A stretch of DNA of 48,349 bases from Sva-07 sp041685755 (GTDB lineage Bacteria > Actinomycetota > Acidimicrobiia > Acidimicrobiales > Ilumatobacteraceae), in contig JAWLFC010000010.1 of the NCBI GenBank assembly GCA_041685755.1, positions 1 through 48,349 of the forward strand, written 5' to 3'. Below are positions 1 to 8,572 of the stretch, piece by piece; positions within the stretch are counted from its first letter, which is position 1; every line of letters begins with the position of its first letter. A program made the position numbers and the translations under genes. Under the pieces are notes generated by a model that did no database searches, had not been told where the DNA came from, and saw only the letters and a list, made by a program, of their open reading frames with translations.

Positions 1-357
1 GCCTATCCGTACGTCACCGGTCACTCCGACGAGTTCGGCAGTGGCCGCGGACGAGGCGCGAACCTGAACCTCCCGTTGCCCGCCGGCGCCGACGACGACG
101 CGGTGATGGCGGCGCTCGCGCGAGCCTGCGAAGCGGTCCGCGAATTCGGCTCGGAACTGGTCGTGGTGTCGCTCGGCGTCGACACCCACGAGAGCGATCC
201 GATCTCCGATCTGGCCGTCACGACCGAGGGGTTCGAGCGGCAAGGTGAGGCGATCGCCGGGCTCGATCTGCCGGTCGTGATCGTGCAGGAAGGCGGCTAC
301 GACATCGACACGATCGGTGTCAACGTCGTTGCGTTCGTCTCGCAACACCCCTGGTGA
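1..357 (+). CDS. Histone deacetylase / acetylpolyamine amidohydrolase family, C-terminal part
   Basis: The reading frame is open from base 1 and stops at 355-357, so only the last 118 residues are present and the start lies outside the window. The translation begins AYPYVTGHSDEFGSGRGRGA and continues with NLPLP, then SLGVDTHESDPIS and VQEGGYDIDTIG. These are the closing active-site blocks of the zinc-dependent deacetylase fold; family members remove acetyl groups from acetyl-lysine or acetylpolyamines. The Asp of GVDTHESDP is the usual third zinc ligand and the GGY block forms the glycine-rich active-site wall. The catalytic His pair and the other zinc ligands would be upstream and cannot be checked. 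Substrate cannot be inferred. The next gene is 136 bases away with its own promoter. Confidence 0.85.
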   Translation, partial: AYPYVTGHSDEFGSGRGRGANLNLPLPAGADDDAVMAALARACEAVREFGSELVVVSLGVDTHESDPISDLAVTTEGFERQGEAIAGLDLPVVIVQEGGYDIDTIGVNVVAFVSQHPW

Positions 358-380
358 GGGTGTCATTACACAGTTGATGT

Positions 381-409
381 TTGCCGTCTCGGGAACCCGT
401 CGTTATGGT
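381..409 (+). promoter_or_regulatory. Sigma-70-type promoter of the ABC importer operon
   Basis: TTGCCG (381-386), a 17-base spacer and TATGGT (404-409) form a standard -35/-10 pair. Transcription would start near 416, giving a leader of about 78 bases that ends in a GGGGAG ribosome site seven bases before the ATG at 494. GGGAACCCGT inside the spacer is matched by ACGGGTTCC further down the leader, so the leader could fold or bind a regulator. Assigned by eye only. Confidence 0.5.
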
Positions 410-493
410 CCAAGGGGTCGCGGGTTTGACCGCTCTCGGCGTGAAACGGGTTCCTGACGGAGCCAACGAACCGCCCACGAAGGGGAGACATAC

Positions 494-2233
494 ATGGACT
501 GGAAACGACTTGACTCTGCGCGTTCCGACGCCAGCGCACTCGAAGTCGACTTGATCGAGGCCTATGCGCAACGCCGCATCGGACGCCGCGATTTCGTCAA
601 GCGAGGCACGATCATCGGCCTCTCGGTACCCGTCATGGGCGCGGTCATCGCTGCCTGCGGCGGCGACGACGACGCCTCGAACGGCACCGACGGCACCGGC
701 GGCACCCAGCCGTCGGGCACTACCGGAGGCGGCTCGGGTGCCACCGGCGGCAGCGTGATCGTCGGCATCCAGCAGGGTGACGCGAGCACCGGCCTCGACC
801 CGGTCAACATGCTCGACCTCGGGACCTACAACGTGCTGTCGCAGAGCTTCGAGTTCCTCGTCGGTGTCGGCGACGACGGCAACATCGCCGCAACGGCACT
901 GGCCACGGCGTGGACGCCGAACGACACCGGCGACGTCTGGACCTTCGATCTCCGCGAGGGCGTCACGTGGCAGGACGGCAGCGAGTTCACCTCCGAAGAC
1001 GTCGCCGCCACGATGGACCGGCTGGTCGAGGTGGGCAACGCCGGCCTCGACGGCGTGATCGACGTCGGCTCGGTCGACTTCACCGATCCGCGCAAGGCGG
1101 TCTTCACGCTCCTCGAAGCCAACGGGAACTTCCCCGTGCTGGTCTCGATGTTCAACGCCCAGTCGTGCATCACGCCGGCCGACTTCACCAACGGCACGAC
1201 GCTCGACGAGCGTCCGACGGGCACCGGGGCATGGATCCTCGAGAGCTTCGACGCCTCGACGTTCTCGGCCAACTTCGTCCGCAACCCGGACTGGTGGGGC
1301 GGCCAGACGCCGCTCGACTCGGCCGAGCTGCGCGGCTTCGCCGACATCGGCACAGCCGTCACGGCGATGCAGTCGGGCGACATCGACGTCATCCAGCAGT
1401 TCAGCGTCATCGGCGGTGAGGGGCTGCTCAACGACGACTCGTTCGTGCTGCTGACCCCGCCGTCGTCGGCCCACCGTCAGGTGTGGTTCAACCTCGCCGA
1501 GCCCGAGTTCGAGAGCAAGCCGCTGCGCCAGGCGCTGGCCTGGTCGCTCGACCGTCAGCAGATGGTCGACACGCTGTTCGCCGGTCGCGCCGAGCTCGGC
1601 AACGACCACCCGGTCCTGTCGTCGCTGCCGTTCTACGACCCCGACGCCGTCGAGCAGCGCAGCCGCAACGTCGAGCGCGCACGCGAGCTGATGGCCGAGG
1701 CGGGCGTCGACAGCCTCGACGTGACGCTGAACACTGGTGACCTGCAGGACATCCCCGACCTCGCTGCGATCATCCAGCAGAACGCGGCCGAGATCGGCAT
1801 CAACGTCACCGTCAACACGCAGTCGAACTCGACGTTCTACGAGGCCGGTTGGTGCCCCGAGCTCTACGGCGTCGAGAGTTCCGACCCCGAGTTGCTTCCG
1901 TGCGAGAACGCCTTCACGTTCGGCATCGTCGACTACGGCCACCGCCCGACACCGGACATCTTCCTGGGTTCGGCCCTGGCGACCGGCGGCGTGTGGAACT
2001 CGTCGAACTACTCCAACCCGGAGTTCGACCAGCGTCTGACCGACTACCGCACGGCCGTCGACGTCGAGGGCCAGACCGAGGCGATGGGTGCCATCCAGCA
2101 GATCCTGTGGGAGGACGTGCCCGCCGTCTACCCGTACTTCTTCAACTACCTGTCCGGTCACGACGAGGACATCAGTGGGGTCCAGGCGACGGCTCTGGGT
2201 CACACGATTCTCACGACGGCGACCAAGGGCTGA
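494..2233 (+). CDS. ABC importer substrate-binding lipoprotein, peptide/opine family (SBP_bac_5)
   Basis: A 579-residue extracytoplasmic binding protein of the DppA/OppA family, feeding the permeases and ATPase encoded just downstream. The N-terminus has a twin-arginine motif (GRRDFVK, residues 30-36), a hydrophobic stretch and a lipobox ending at Cys55 (VIAAC), so it should be exported folded and anchored as a lipoprotein. A low-complexity Gly/Asp/Thr linker (about 56-90) follows, then family blocks such as FDLREGVTWQDGSEFTSEDV and RQALAWSLDRQQMVDTLFAG. The start follows GGGGAG at good spacing. The ligand cannot be read from sequence; the family binds peptides, opines, nickel, sugars or other solutes. 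It is the first gene of a five-function operon and is separated from the rest by a long hairpin. Confidence 0.92.
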   Translation: MDWKRLDSARSDASALEVDLIEAYAQRRIGRRDFVKRGTIIGLSVPVMGAVIAACGGDDDASNGTDGTGGTQPSGTTGGGSGATGGSVIVGIQQGDASTGLDPVNMLDLGTYNVLSQSFEFLVGVGDDGNIAATALATAWTPNDTGDVWTFDLREGVTWQDGSEFTSEDVAATMDRLVEVGNAGLDGVIDVGSVDFTDPRKAVFTLLEANGNFPVLVSMFNAQSCITPADFTNGTTLDERPTGTGAWILESFDASTFSANFVRNPDWWGGQTPLDSAELRGFADIGTAVTAMQSGDIDVIQQFSVIGGEGLLNDDSFVLLTPPSSAHRQVWFNLAEPEFESKPLRQALAWSLDRQQMVDTLFAGRAELGNDHPVLSSLPFYDPDAVEQRSRNVERARELMAEAGVDSLDVTLNTGDLQDIPDLAAIIQQNAAEIGINVTVNTQSNSTFYEAGWCPELYGVESSDPELLPCENAFTFGIVDYGHRPTPDIFLGSALATGGVWNSSNYSNPEFDQRLTDYRTAVDVEGQTEAMGAIQQILWEDVPAVYPYFFNYLSGHDEDISGVQATALGHTILTTATKG

Positions 2234-2236
2234 CGT

Positions 2237-2273
2237 CGATCGGGTCCGGGCCGTGGCGGCCCGGACCCGATCG
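2237..2273 (+). terminator. Long intra-operon hairpin after the binding-protein gene
   Basis: Two perfectly complementary 16-base arms (2237-2252 and 2258-2273) flank a 5-base GTGGC loop, starting three bases after the binding-protein stop. No T-tract follows. Such hairpins after binding-protein genes commonly protect the upstream mRNA and reduce read-through, so that binding protein exceeds permease; that role here is inferred. Confidence 0.7.
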
Positions 2274-2284
2274 CTGCACATCTC

Positions 2285-3244
2285 ATGCTTCGTTTCACAC
2301 TCCGACGGCTGGCGCTCTCGCTCGTCACGCTGCTCATCTTGATCTTCGTCGTGTTCATGTTGACCTGGCTGACGCCGGGCGACACCGCCCGTCGTCTGGC
2401 CGGCCCGTTCGCACCACAGGAACGCGTCGATGCCCTGAACGAACAACTCGGCCTCGAGGACCCGTTCTTCGTCCAGTTCTGGAACCTGCTGGTGTCCGTC
2501 GGCACCCTCGACTTCGGCGAGTCGTTCTCGAGCCCCGGCGTCCAGGTCATCGACCTCGTGCAGCCGGCACTGGCGAACTCGGCCAAACTCGTCTTCCTCG
2601 GCCTGCTGCTGACGCTGCCGATCAGCATTCTCGCCGGCGTGATCGCCGCTCGGCGCAAGGACACCCTCGTCGACCGCTCGATCGTCACCTTCGGTCTGGC
2701 GAGCGCATCGATTCCCGAGTTCGTGTCCGGCGTCGTGCTGCAGTACCTGATCGGGGTGCGCCTCGGCTGGCTCCCGGCGATCTCCGACATCCCCCCCGGC
2801 ACCAGCCTGTTCGGTGAGATCGAGTACCTGCTCCTGCCCGCGCTCGCGATCGTGGCGGTGTACTTCGGCTACATCGCCCGCATCACGCGTGCCGGCACGA
2901 TCTCGGCGCTCGACGCCGACTACACCAGAACGGCGTACATGAAGGGGCTGAGCACGTCGAAGGTGTTGCGGCGGCACGTGTTGCGCAACAGCCTCCAGCC
3001 GACCGTGGCCGTCACCGGTACCCAGATCGGGTACCTGTTCGGCGGGCTGGTCGGCCTCGAGATCGTGTTCAACTACCCCGGCCTCGGCCGGCTGATCTTC
3101 CGGGCGGCGACCACCCCCGACTTCCCGCTGCTGCAGGCCGGGGTCATCACGGTCGCGGTGATCTTCATGATCTGCACGCTCGGCGCCGACCTGATCATCG
3201 CCTGGATGAACCCGCGGGCCCGGATGAACCTGGGGAACCAATGA
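2285..3244 (+). CDS. ABC importer permease, DppB type
   Basis: A 319-residue inner-membrane permease of the peptide/nickel (BPD_transp_1) family. It starts with the typical MLRFTLRRLALSLVTLLILI first membrane helix and the LTWLTPGD periplasmic block. Its five further helices include the EAA-loop region (DYTRTAYMKGLSTSKVLRRH) that docks on the ATPase. The family tail NYPGLGRLIFRAATTPDFPLLQA is present. It forms the translocation channel with the next gene, whose ATG overlaps this stop by 4 bases, so the two are translationally coupled. The gene begins 11 bases after the long hairpin. Its upstream sequence has no strong ribosome site. Family assignment is secure; substrate is unknown. Confidence 0.92.
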   Translation: MLRFTLRRLALSLVTLLILIFVVFMLTWLTPGDTARRLAGPFAPQERVDALNEQLGLEDPFFVQFWNLLVSVGTLDFGESFSSPGVQVIDLVQPALANSAKLVFLGLLLTLPISILAGVIAARRKDTLVDRSIVTFGLASASIPEFVSGVVLQYLIGVRLGWLPAISDIPPGTSLFGEIEYLLLPALAIVAVYFGYIARITRAGTISALDADYTRTAYMKGLSTSKVLRRHVLRNSLQPTVAVTGTQIGYLFGGLVGLEIVFNYPGLGRLIFRAATTPDFPLLQAGVITVAVIFMICTLGADLIIAWMNPRARMNLGNQ

Positions 3245-4266
3245 GTAGCGCGACCGACGACGAAGCCGAGCTCAACCTCACCCGCCGAGCGACCCTCGAG
3301 TCGAACTCCGATGCGCTCCAGGGAGACGAGGCACCGACGCTCCCCGTCGAGCCCGAGGACAAGTACGACACCGAGGACGAGGCCGAGGACGGCGCGCTCC
3401 TCGCCGCGGCCGAACGGCGCAAGATCCGCGCCGAACGCCGCAAGCTCCTGCTCACCAGCCCGGCGTTCGTGATCGGGTCACTGATCGTCGCGTTCTGGAT
3501 CCTCTGTGCGATCGCTCCCGGCGTGTTCACGCAGTGGGGACCGAACGAGGTCGTGCGGCTCGCCGACGGGTCGACGATTCCCCGAACCGGCCCGAGCGCC
3601 GACGCCTGGTTCGGTACCGACGCCATCGGCAACGACGTCTTCGCCCGCGTGATCTACGGCGCCAGACCGGTGCTGATCCTCGCTCCGATCGCCGCTGCGC
3701 TCTCGGTCGTCGCCGGGACGCTGCTCGGTCTGATCATGGGCTACGTCCGTGGGTGGACCGACGAGATCATGAGCCGCATCATCGAGGCGTTCCTCTCCAT
3801 CCCGGTGATCCTCCTGGCGCTGATGGTGCTGGTGATCTTCGGCCGCAGCCGGCTGGTCATCATCGTCACGATCGCCGTGCTCTTCACCCCCGTGGTGACC
3901 CGCACCGTCAGATCGACCGTGATGGCCGAGGCCCAGCTCGACTACGTCACCTCGGCGAAACTGCGCGGGGAGAACAACCTCTACGTGATGGTGCGAGAGA
4001 TCCTCCCGAACATCACCAGTGTCGTCGTGGTCGAGTTCACCGTCCGCGTCGGATACGCCATCTTCACCGTTGCCACCCTGGCGTTCCTCGGTCTCACCGC
4101 GGACGATGCGACCTCGGCCGACTGGGGGCGCGACGTCGCCAACAACTACGGGCTGATCCAGGCCGACCAGTGGTGGCCCTCGGTCTTCCCGGCGCTGGCC
4201 ATCGCCAGCCTCGTCATCGCGGTCAACCTGATCGCCGACTCGCTCGATCGGGTGTCGAAAGCATGA
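3241..4266 (+). CDS. ABC importer permease, DppC type
   Basis: A 341-residue second permease of the peptide/opine importer. Residues 1-75 form an unusually long acidic cytoplasmic extension rich in Glu and Asp, ahead of the first helix (FVIGSLIVAFWILCAIAPGV). The family block WFGTDAIGNDVFARVIYGAR and the EAA loop (DYVTSAKLRGENNLYVMVREILPN) follow, and the protein ends in the last two helices. DppC proteins usually have an N-terminal cytoplasmic segment of a few tens of residues, so this one is at the long end. ATGA overlaps link it to both neighbours, implying coupled translation of the three membrane and ATPase genes. Confidence 0.92.
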   Translation: MSSATDDEAELNLTRRATLESNSDALQGDEAPTLPVEPEDKYDTEDEAEDGALLAAAERRKIRAERRKLLLTSPAFVIGSLIVAFWILCAIAPGVFTQWGPNEVVRLADGSTIPRTGPSADAWFGTDAIGNDVFARVIYGARPVLILAPIAAALSVVAGTLLGLIMGYVRGWTDEIMSRIIEAFLSIPVILLALMVLVIFGRSRLVIIVTIAVLFTPVVTRTVRSTVMAEAQLDYVTSAKLRGENNLYVMVREILPNITSVVVVEFTVRVGYAIFTVATLAFLGLTADDATSADWGRDVANNYGLIQADQWWPSVFPALAIASLVIAVNLIADSLDRVSKA

Positions 4267-6353
4267 GCAACGACGATCAGACCAACGACCAGGCCGCCGA
4301 CCAGGCCAGCGACCAGACCGTCGGCCAGTACGCCGATGCGGTCCTCTCGATCCAGGATCTCGAGCTGGCCTACGAAGTACGGGGCGTGCCGCGCGCCGTG
4401 CTGCGCGGTGTCAGCTTCGACGTCCGCCCCGGCGAGGCCTACGGCCTCGTCGGCGAGTCGGGATGTGGCAAGTCGACCACGGCCTACGCCGCGATGCGCT
4501 ACATGCCGGACAACGCCATCATCCAGGGTGGACGAATCCTCGCCGCCGGCCAGGACGTCACCGACATGACGCGGGCCGAGCTGCGCCGGTTCCGCTCCCA
4601 CGACGCGTCGATGGTCTACCAGGACCCGGTCCAGGCGCTGAACCCGGCCCTGCGCATCGGTCGTCAGGTCGCGGAATCGTTCCGCATCCTCGGTCTCGAC
4701 AAGAAGCAGGCGATGCTCCGCGCCGAGTACGCCCTCGAACGGGTGAAGATCGCCGATCCGAAGCGCGTGATGGACCGCTACCCCCACCAGCTCTCCGGCG
4801 GCATGCTGCAGCGCGTCGTGATCGCCATGGCCCTCGCCGGCGACCCGCAGCTGCTCGTGCTGGACGAGCCGACCACCGGCCTCGACGCCACCGTCGAGGC
4901 CGAGGTGCTCGACCTCGTGCGCGACCTGCGTCACGAGACCAACGCGGCCATCTTGCTGATCGCCCACAACCTCGGCGTCATCCGCTCGATGTGCGACCGC
5001 GTCGGCGTGATGTACGCCGGCAAGATCGTCGAACAGGGCGAGGCCCAGGACGTGTTCGAGTCTCCCAAGCACCCGTACACGATGGGGCTGTTGAACGCCA
5101 TTCCCCGCAAGGGCCTGCGCAAGACCGACCGCGAGCTGTTCACGATCCCGGGCAACCTGCCCCAGATCGGCGCCGCGTTGCCGACCTGCGTCTACGTCGA
5201 CCGGTGCCCGCTCGCCGACGAGACGTGCCGGACCGTGACGCCGCCCGTCGTCCAGGTCGACGACACGCACTGGACGCGCTGTCATCACCTCGACCGTGTC
5301 GAGTCCATCCGTACGCCGGCGGCGACGACGAACGTGTTCGAGGTCGGCACCGAGACCGTTCTCGAACTCAGCGGCGTGTCGAAGACGTTCCGCCAGCGCG
5401 GCCACGACGTCCCCGCCCTCGTGAGCGTCGATCTCGGCTTCGCCGAGGGAGAGACGCTCGGCCTCGTCGGCGAGTCCGGCTCGGGCAAGTCGACGCTCGC
5501 CAAGACCCTGCTCGGCATCCACCCGCCCGACGAGGGCGGCGTGATCACCCTCGACGGCCGACCCGTGCGGGCGACGGCGACCGAGCGGCGCGAATCGTCG
5601 ATCCGGGCCATGCAGATGGTGTTCCAGAACCCCGACTCGGCGCTCAACCGTTCGTGGACCGTCCGGCGGATCCTGAAGCGCACCGTGGTCAAGCTGACCG
5701 GGGTGAAGGGCAAGGAGGCCGATCGCCGGGTCACCGAGTTGGCCGAGGCGATGCGTCTGTCACCCCGTCACCTCGACATGCGACCCCGCCAGCTGTCCGG
5801 CGGTCTGAAACAGCGCGTCGCCATCGCCCGTGCCTTCGCCGGTGACCCGCGGATCGTGGTGTGCGACGAACCGACGTCGGCGCTCGACGTCTCGGTGCAG
5901 GCGGCGATCCTCAACCTGCTCGCCAATCTGCAGAACGATGAGCGCACGAGCTATCTGTTCATCAGCCACGACATCGGCGTCGTCCGCTACCTCGCCGACC
6001 GCATCGCGGTGATGTACCTCGGGCGCATCATGGAGCTGGCCGACACCGACCAGATCTTCCGCGGCGTGCACCACCCCTACACCGAGGCGCTGCTGTCGGC
6101 GGTACCCTCGATCGACGGCGAGACCGAGAACCGCATCCCGCTGGGCGGCGAGATCCCGTCGCCGGCCAACCCGCCGTCGGGCTGCGTGTTCCACACCCGG
6201 TGTCACCGTGCCATCGAGGGTCTGTGCGAGGTGATCGAGCCCGAGATGATCGAGCTCGAGCCCGGTCACTGGAGCAAGTGCCACCTGACGGTCGAGCAGC
6301 TCTCCCAGCCCGTCGAGATCCGTGGCGAGCGTCTGGCGACGCTGGCCGACTGA
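4263..6353 (+). CDS. Fused double ATPase of peptide/opine ABC importer (DppD-DppF)
   Basis: A 696-residue protein holding both ATP-binding subunits that are usually separate. The first half has Walker A GESGCGKST (about 64-72), signature LSGGMLQRV (about 177) and Walker B LLVLDEPTTGLD. The second has Walker A GESGSGKST (about 402), signature LSGGLKQRV (about 510) and Walker B IVVCDEPTSALD. Each half ends in the oligopeptide-transporter C-terminal block with four conserved cysteines (for example CVYVDRC ... ETC ... RCHH). The start at 4263 is chosen because its ATG overlaps the permease stop and leads into a short Gln/Asp-rich tail before the first domain; the frame is open further upstream but inside the permease gene. 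The fusion fixes the two ATPases in 1:1 ratio. It converges on the next operon with a 6-base gap and no terminator. Confidence 0.93.
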   Translation: MSNDDQTNDQAADQASDQTVGQYADAVLSIQDLELAYEVRGVPRAVLRGVSFDVRPGEAYGLVGESGCGKSTTAYAAMRYMPDNAIIQGGRILAAGQDVTDMTRAELRRFRSHDASMVYQDPVQALNPALRIGRQVAESFRILGLDKKQAMLRAEYALERVKIADPKRVMDRYPHQLSGGMLQRVVIAMALAGDPQLLVLDEPTTGLDATVEAEVLDLVRDLRHETNAAILLIAHNLGVIRSMCDRVGVMYAGKIVEQGEAQDVFESPKHPYTMGLLNAIPRKGLRKTDRELFTIPGNLPQIGAALPTCVYVDRCPLADETCRTVTPPVVQVDDTHWTRCHHLDRVESIRTPAATTNVFEVGTETVLELSGVSKTFRQRGHDVPALVSVDLGFAEGETLGLVGESGSGKSTLAKTLLGIHPPDEGGVITLDGRPVRATATERRESSIRAMQMVFQNPDSALNRSWTVRRILKRTVVKLTGVKGKEADRRVTELAEAMRLSPRHLDMRPRQLSGGLKQRVAIARAFAGDPRIVVCDEPTSALDVSVQAAILNLLANLQNDERTSYLFISHDIGVVRYLADRIAVMYLGRIMELADTDQIFRGVHHPYTEALLSAVPSIDGETENRIPLGGEIPSPANPPSGCVFHTRCHRAIEGLCEVIEPEMIELEPGHWSKCHLTVEQLSQPVEIRGERLATLAD

Positions 6354-6359
6354 GCCTCG

Positions 6360-7664
6360 TCAGTCCTCGACGACCAACCACTCGACGCCGTCGGCGGTGT
6401 CGCGGACCTCGATGCCGGCGGCGACGAGTTCGTCGCGGAGCGCGTCGGCGACGGCGAACGCCTTCTCCGAGCGGGCAACGACACGAGCGGCCAGTGCCGC
6501 TTCGACCACCGGGCCGAGCACCTCGCGGATGTCGCGTATGCCCTCGGTGGCCGCGGCGCCGAGACGGACGATCATCGAACGCAGCGCGGCGCGGGCGCGG
6601 TCGACGTCGTCGGACTGCAGGGTGTCGCGCGACCACTCGACGATGGCGGATTCGAGCTCGAGGATCGCTGCGACCGCGGCGTCGGCGTCGCGCGCGTCGA
6701 GGGCGGCATCGAACCCCGCCTCGTGCAGGCGCGTGGCGGCGGCGAGCGAGTCCGGAACCCCGAGGTTGGTTGCTCCTTCCGTGGTGCCGCTGTCACTTGG
6801 GCCAGGGGTCAGACCGAGGTCTGACCCCGGTGTGCTGGCGTCGGAGACATGGGCACTGGAGACATGGTGGCCGTCGCGGAGGGTGTCGAGGGGGATGGTC
6901 CGGCCGGACTCGAGGCGGACCGATTCGCCGTCGCGGCGCAGGGTGACGGCGCCCTTGCCGACGATCTCGGCGGTGTCGGCGTCGAGGTCCATCACGATGC
7001 CGGTGTGCTCGTCGATGCCGAGGACGAAGGCACCGTCGGGGAGTTCGGGCTCCAGCATCCGCAGGCGTCGCTCACCGAGATAGCAGAAGCGGGTGTCGTG
7101 GTTGCCGCCCTCGGCGTTGTCGTAGTGCGGGATGACCGCGGCGTTGACCCCGATCTCGGCGAGCAGGTTCAATCCGTCGAGCCAGTACGGGTCGACGCCG
7201 ACCTTGTAGACCTCGTACACCGGCACCGTCACCACACCGAGCGTCAGCGCCGCCGCCGACGAGAACACGACCGCCCCACCCGAGCGGAGCTTCTCGGCGA
7301 GGGCGTCGGGCACCGGCGTGCCGCTCCACTGCTGGAGCGCGAACGTCGGACTGCCCGGCCCGGCGAACACCCAACCGGCGTTGCGGATCTTCGAGATCGC
7401 CCGCTCGACGGCCACGACGTCGCCGGTGTCGGTCCGGCCGAGGCCGGCGACCGCCACCTCTCGCCCGACCGCATCGCGGAAGTACTCGGTGGCCTTGGCG
7501 GCCAGGATCTCGGCGTTCTCCTGGAAGCCGAACGGCGTGTCGAGCAGGACGGCGTCGACGGCTCGACCGGGTCCGAGCCGGTCGAAGATGGCGCGGTGCG
7601 GCGCCTTCATCGTCGGGGCCGTCTCGCCGGACCCCATGATGGCGAGGATGCGGGGCAGGGTCAC
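6360..7664 (-). CDS. Peptidase S51/GATase1-like protein fused to a cysteinyl-tRNA-synthetase-like C-terminal domain
   Basis: 434 residues from a GTG (7664) that overlaps the upstream hydrolase stop as GTGA. Residues 1 to about 265 resemble the S51 (dipeptidase E/cyanophycinase) class-I-amidotransferase fold: ILAIMGSGETAPTM, VFAGPGSPTFALQQW, GGAVVFSSAAALTLG where the nucleophile elbow is expected, then IPHYDNAEGGNHDTRF and LGIDEHTGIV. The elbow reads SSAA rather than the usual SAGA, so catalysis is uncertain. A Ser/Thr/Gly linker (about 268-305) follows. The last 120 residues look like the helical end of cysteinyl-tRNA synthetase, finishing FAVADALRDELVAAGIEVRD...DGVEW. No synthetase catalytic core is present. 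The function is unknown. It is the last gene of a four-gene minus-strand operon. Confidence 0.75.
   Translation of the reverse strand: MTLPRILAIMGSGETAPTMKAPHRAIFDRLGPGRAVDAVLLDTPFGFQENAEILAAKATEYFRDAVGREVAVAGLGRTDTGDVVAVERAISKIRNAGWVFAGPGSPTFALQQWSGTPVPDALAEKLRSGGAVVFSSAAALTLGVVTVPVYEVYKVGVDPYWLDGLNLLAEIGVNAAVIPHYDNAEGGNHDTRFCYLGERRLRMLEPELPDGAFVLGIDEHTGIVMDLDADTAEIVGKGAVTLRRDGESVRLESGRTIPLDTLRDGHHVSSAHVSDASTPGSDLGLTPGPSDSGTTEGATNLGVPDSLAAATRLHEAGFDAALDARDADAAVAAILELESAIVEWSRDTLQSDDVDRARAALRSMIVRLGAAATEGIRDIREVLGPVVEAALAARVVARSEKAFAVADALRDELVAAGIEVRDTADGVEWLVVED
6805..6828. repeat. 24-bp near-perfect palindrome inside a coding linker
   Basis: GGGGTCAGACC (6805-6815) and its exact complement GGTCTGACCCC (6818-6828) flank a 2-base GA centre. 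It falls inside the low-complexity linker of the S51-like/CysRS-like protein and is translated in frame. Just beyond it the 10-mer GGAGACATGG occurs twice (6845-6865 region). The palindrome looks like a REP-type element, but no second copy is seen in this window. Confidence 0.6.
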
Positions 7665-8572
7665 GATGCGGTCTCCGGGCGGTGGGGGAAGAAGTCGGTC
7701 TCGGTCACGGCGCGGTGCAGCAGGTCGGCGACCTCGCCGGGGCGCTGGGCGTGGACGTCGTGGTGGGCGGGGCTGAACCACTCGGCGCGTCCTCGGGGGA
7801 GCGCGGCGAGCGCAGCGTCGACGGCCTCGTGCTTCGAGTGCGACCAGGCGACATCGCCGGTGTCGGCACCGATCAACAGGGCGGGCACATGGAGGTGCGG
7901 ATACCGGGTGGACGGTTGGTGGTCCCAGAGGCCGCGCAGCACCATCAGGTGCCGCTCGAAGGTCAGCCACGGTGCGATCGTGCCGTCGTCGCGCACCTCG
8001 AAGTTGGCGAGCGTGCCCAGACGGCCCTCCTCGGGCCAGTCGGCGGCCGACTCGGTGAGCCAGCCGACGACCTGGTCGAGCGGCGTGCCGGCGAGACGGG
8101 GCGGGGCGAGCGCGACTGCCGCATCGTCCCAGACGGGGAACTTGGCGGCGAGGTCGATGAAGCCGCCGTCGACGCAGGCGACCGTGTGCACGGCGTCGGG
8201 ATGGAGCGCGGCGAGCTCGAGCACGACGTTGCCGCCCCACGACTGGCCGGCGACGGCCGGACGCTCCCAGCCGAGGGTGTCGACCAGCAGCCGGAGGTCG
8301 TCGGCGACGGTCACCATGTCGTAGCCGTCGTCGGGCTTCGACGAGCGGCCGTGACCGCGCTGGTCGACGGCGACGACGTCGTGGCCCCGCTCGGCGAGGC
8401 GTCGGGCGACGCCGTCCCAGAGCCGGGCGTTCGACGCCAGCCCGTGGACGAGGAGCCACGGTGGAAGGGTGTCGTCGACCGGATCGGACGGGGTCCAGTG
8501 CACGGCATGCAGCTCGACGCCGGAGGACAGCGGATGGAACTCGTGGCGCGGTCCGGTCATCGGCCGGCTCAT
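7661..8572 (-). CDS. Alpha/beta hydrolase
   Basis: A 303-residue alpha/beta-hydrolase-fold enzyme. It shows the oxyanion-hole HG of LLVHGLASNARLW, the DQRGHGRS loop, the nucleophile elbow GQSWGG (Ser about 110), a later Asp region (LLIGADTGDVAW) and a catalytic His near the end (PAHHDVHAQRPGEV). This layout matches esterases, lactonases and haloperoxidase-like hydrolases acting in the cytoplasm; the substrate cannot be told. The ATG at 8572 overlaps the upstream oxidoreductase stop (ATGA); an internal Met at codon 5 is an alternative start. The downstream gene begins in its own stop codon. Placement between sugar-type oxidoreductases and an S51-like protein hints at a catabolic or modification pathway. 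Confidence 0.88.
   Translation of the reverse strand: MSRPMTGPRHEFHPLSSGVELHAVHWTPSDPVDDTLPPWLLVHGLASNARLWDGVARRLAERGHDVVAVDQRGHGRSSKPDDGYDMVTVADDLRLLVDTLGWERPAVAGQSWGGNVVLELAALHPDAVHTVACVDGGFIDLAAKFPVWDDAAVALAPPRLAGTPLDQVVGWLTESAADWPEEGRLGTLANFEVRDDGTIAPWLTFERHLMVLRGLWDHQPSTRYPHLHVPALLIGADTGDVAWSHSKHEAVDAALAALPRGRAEWFSPAHHDVHAQRPGEVADLLHRAVTETDFFPHRPETAS

Noticed and set aside
320..3241. A 973-codon minus-strand open frame
   Set aside because: It is antisense to the binding-protein and permease genes, extremely rich in Arg, Asp, His and Gly with no family blocks, and reflects high-G+C codon structure of the plus-strand genes.
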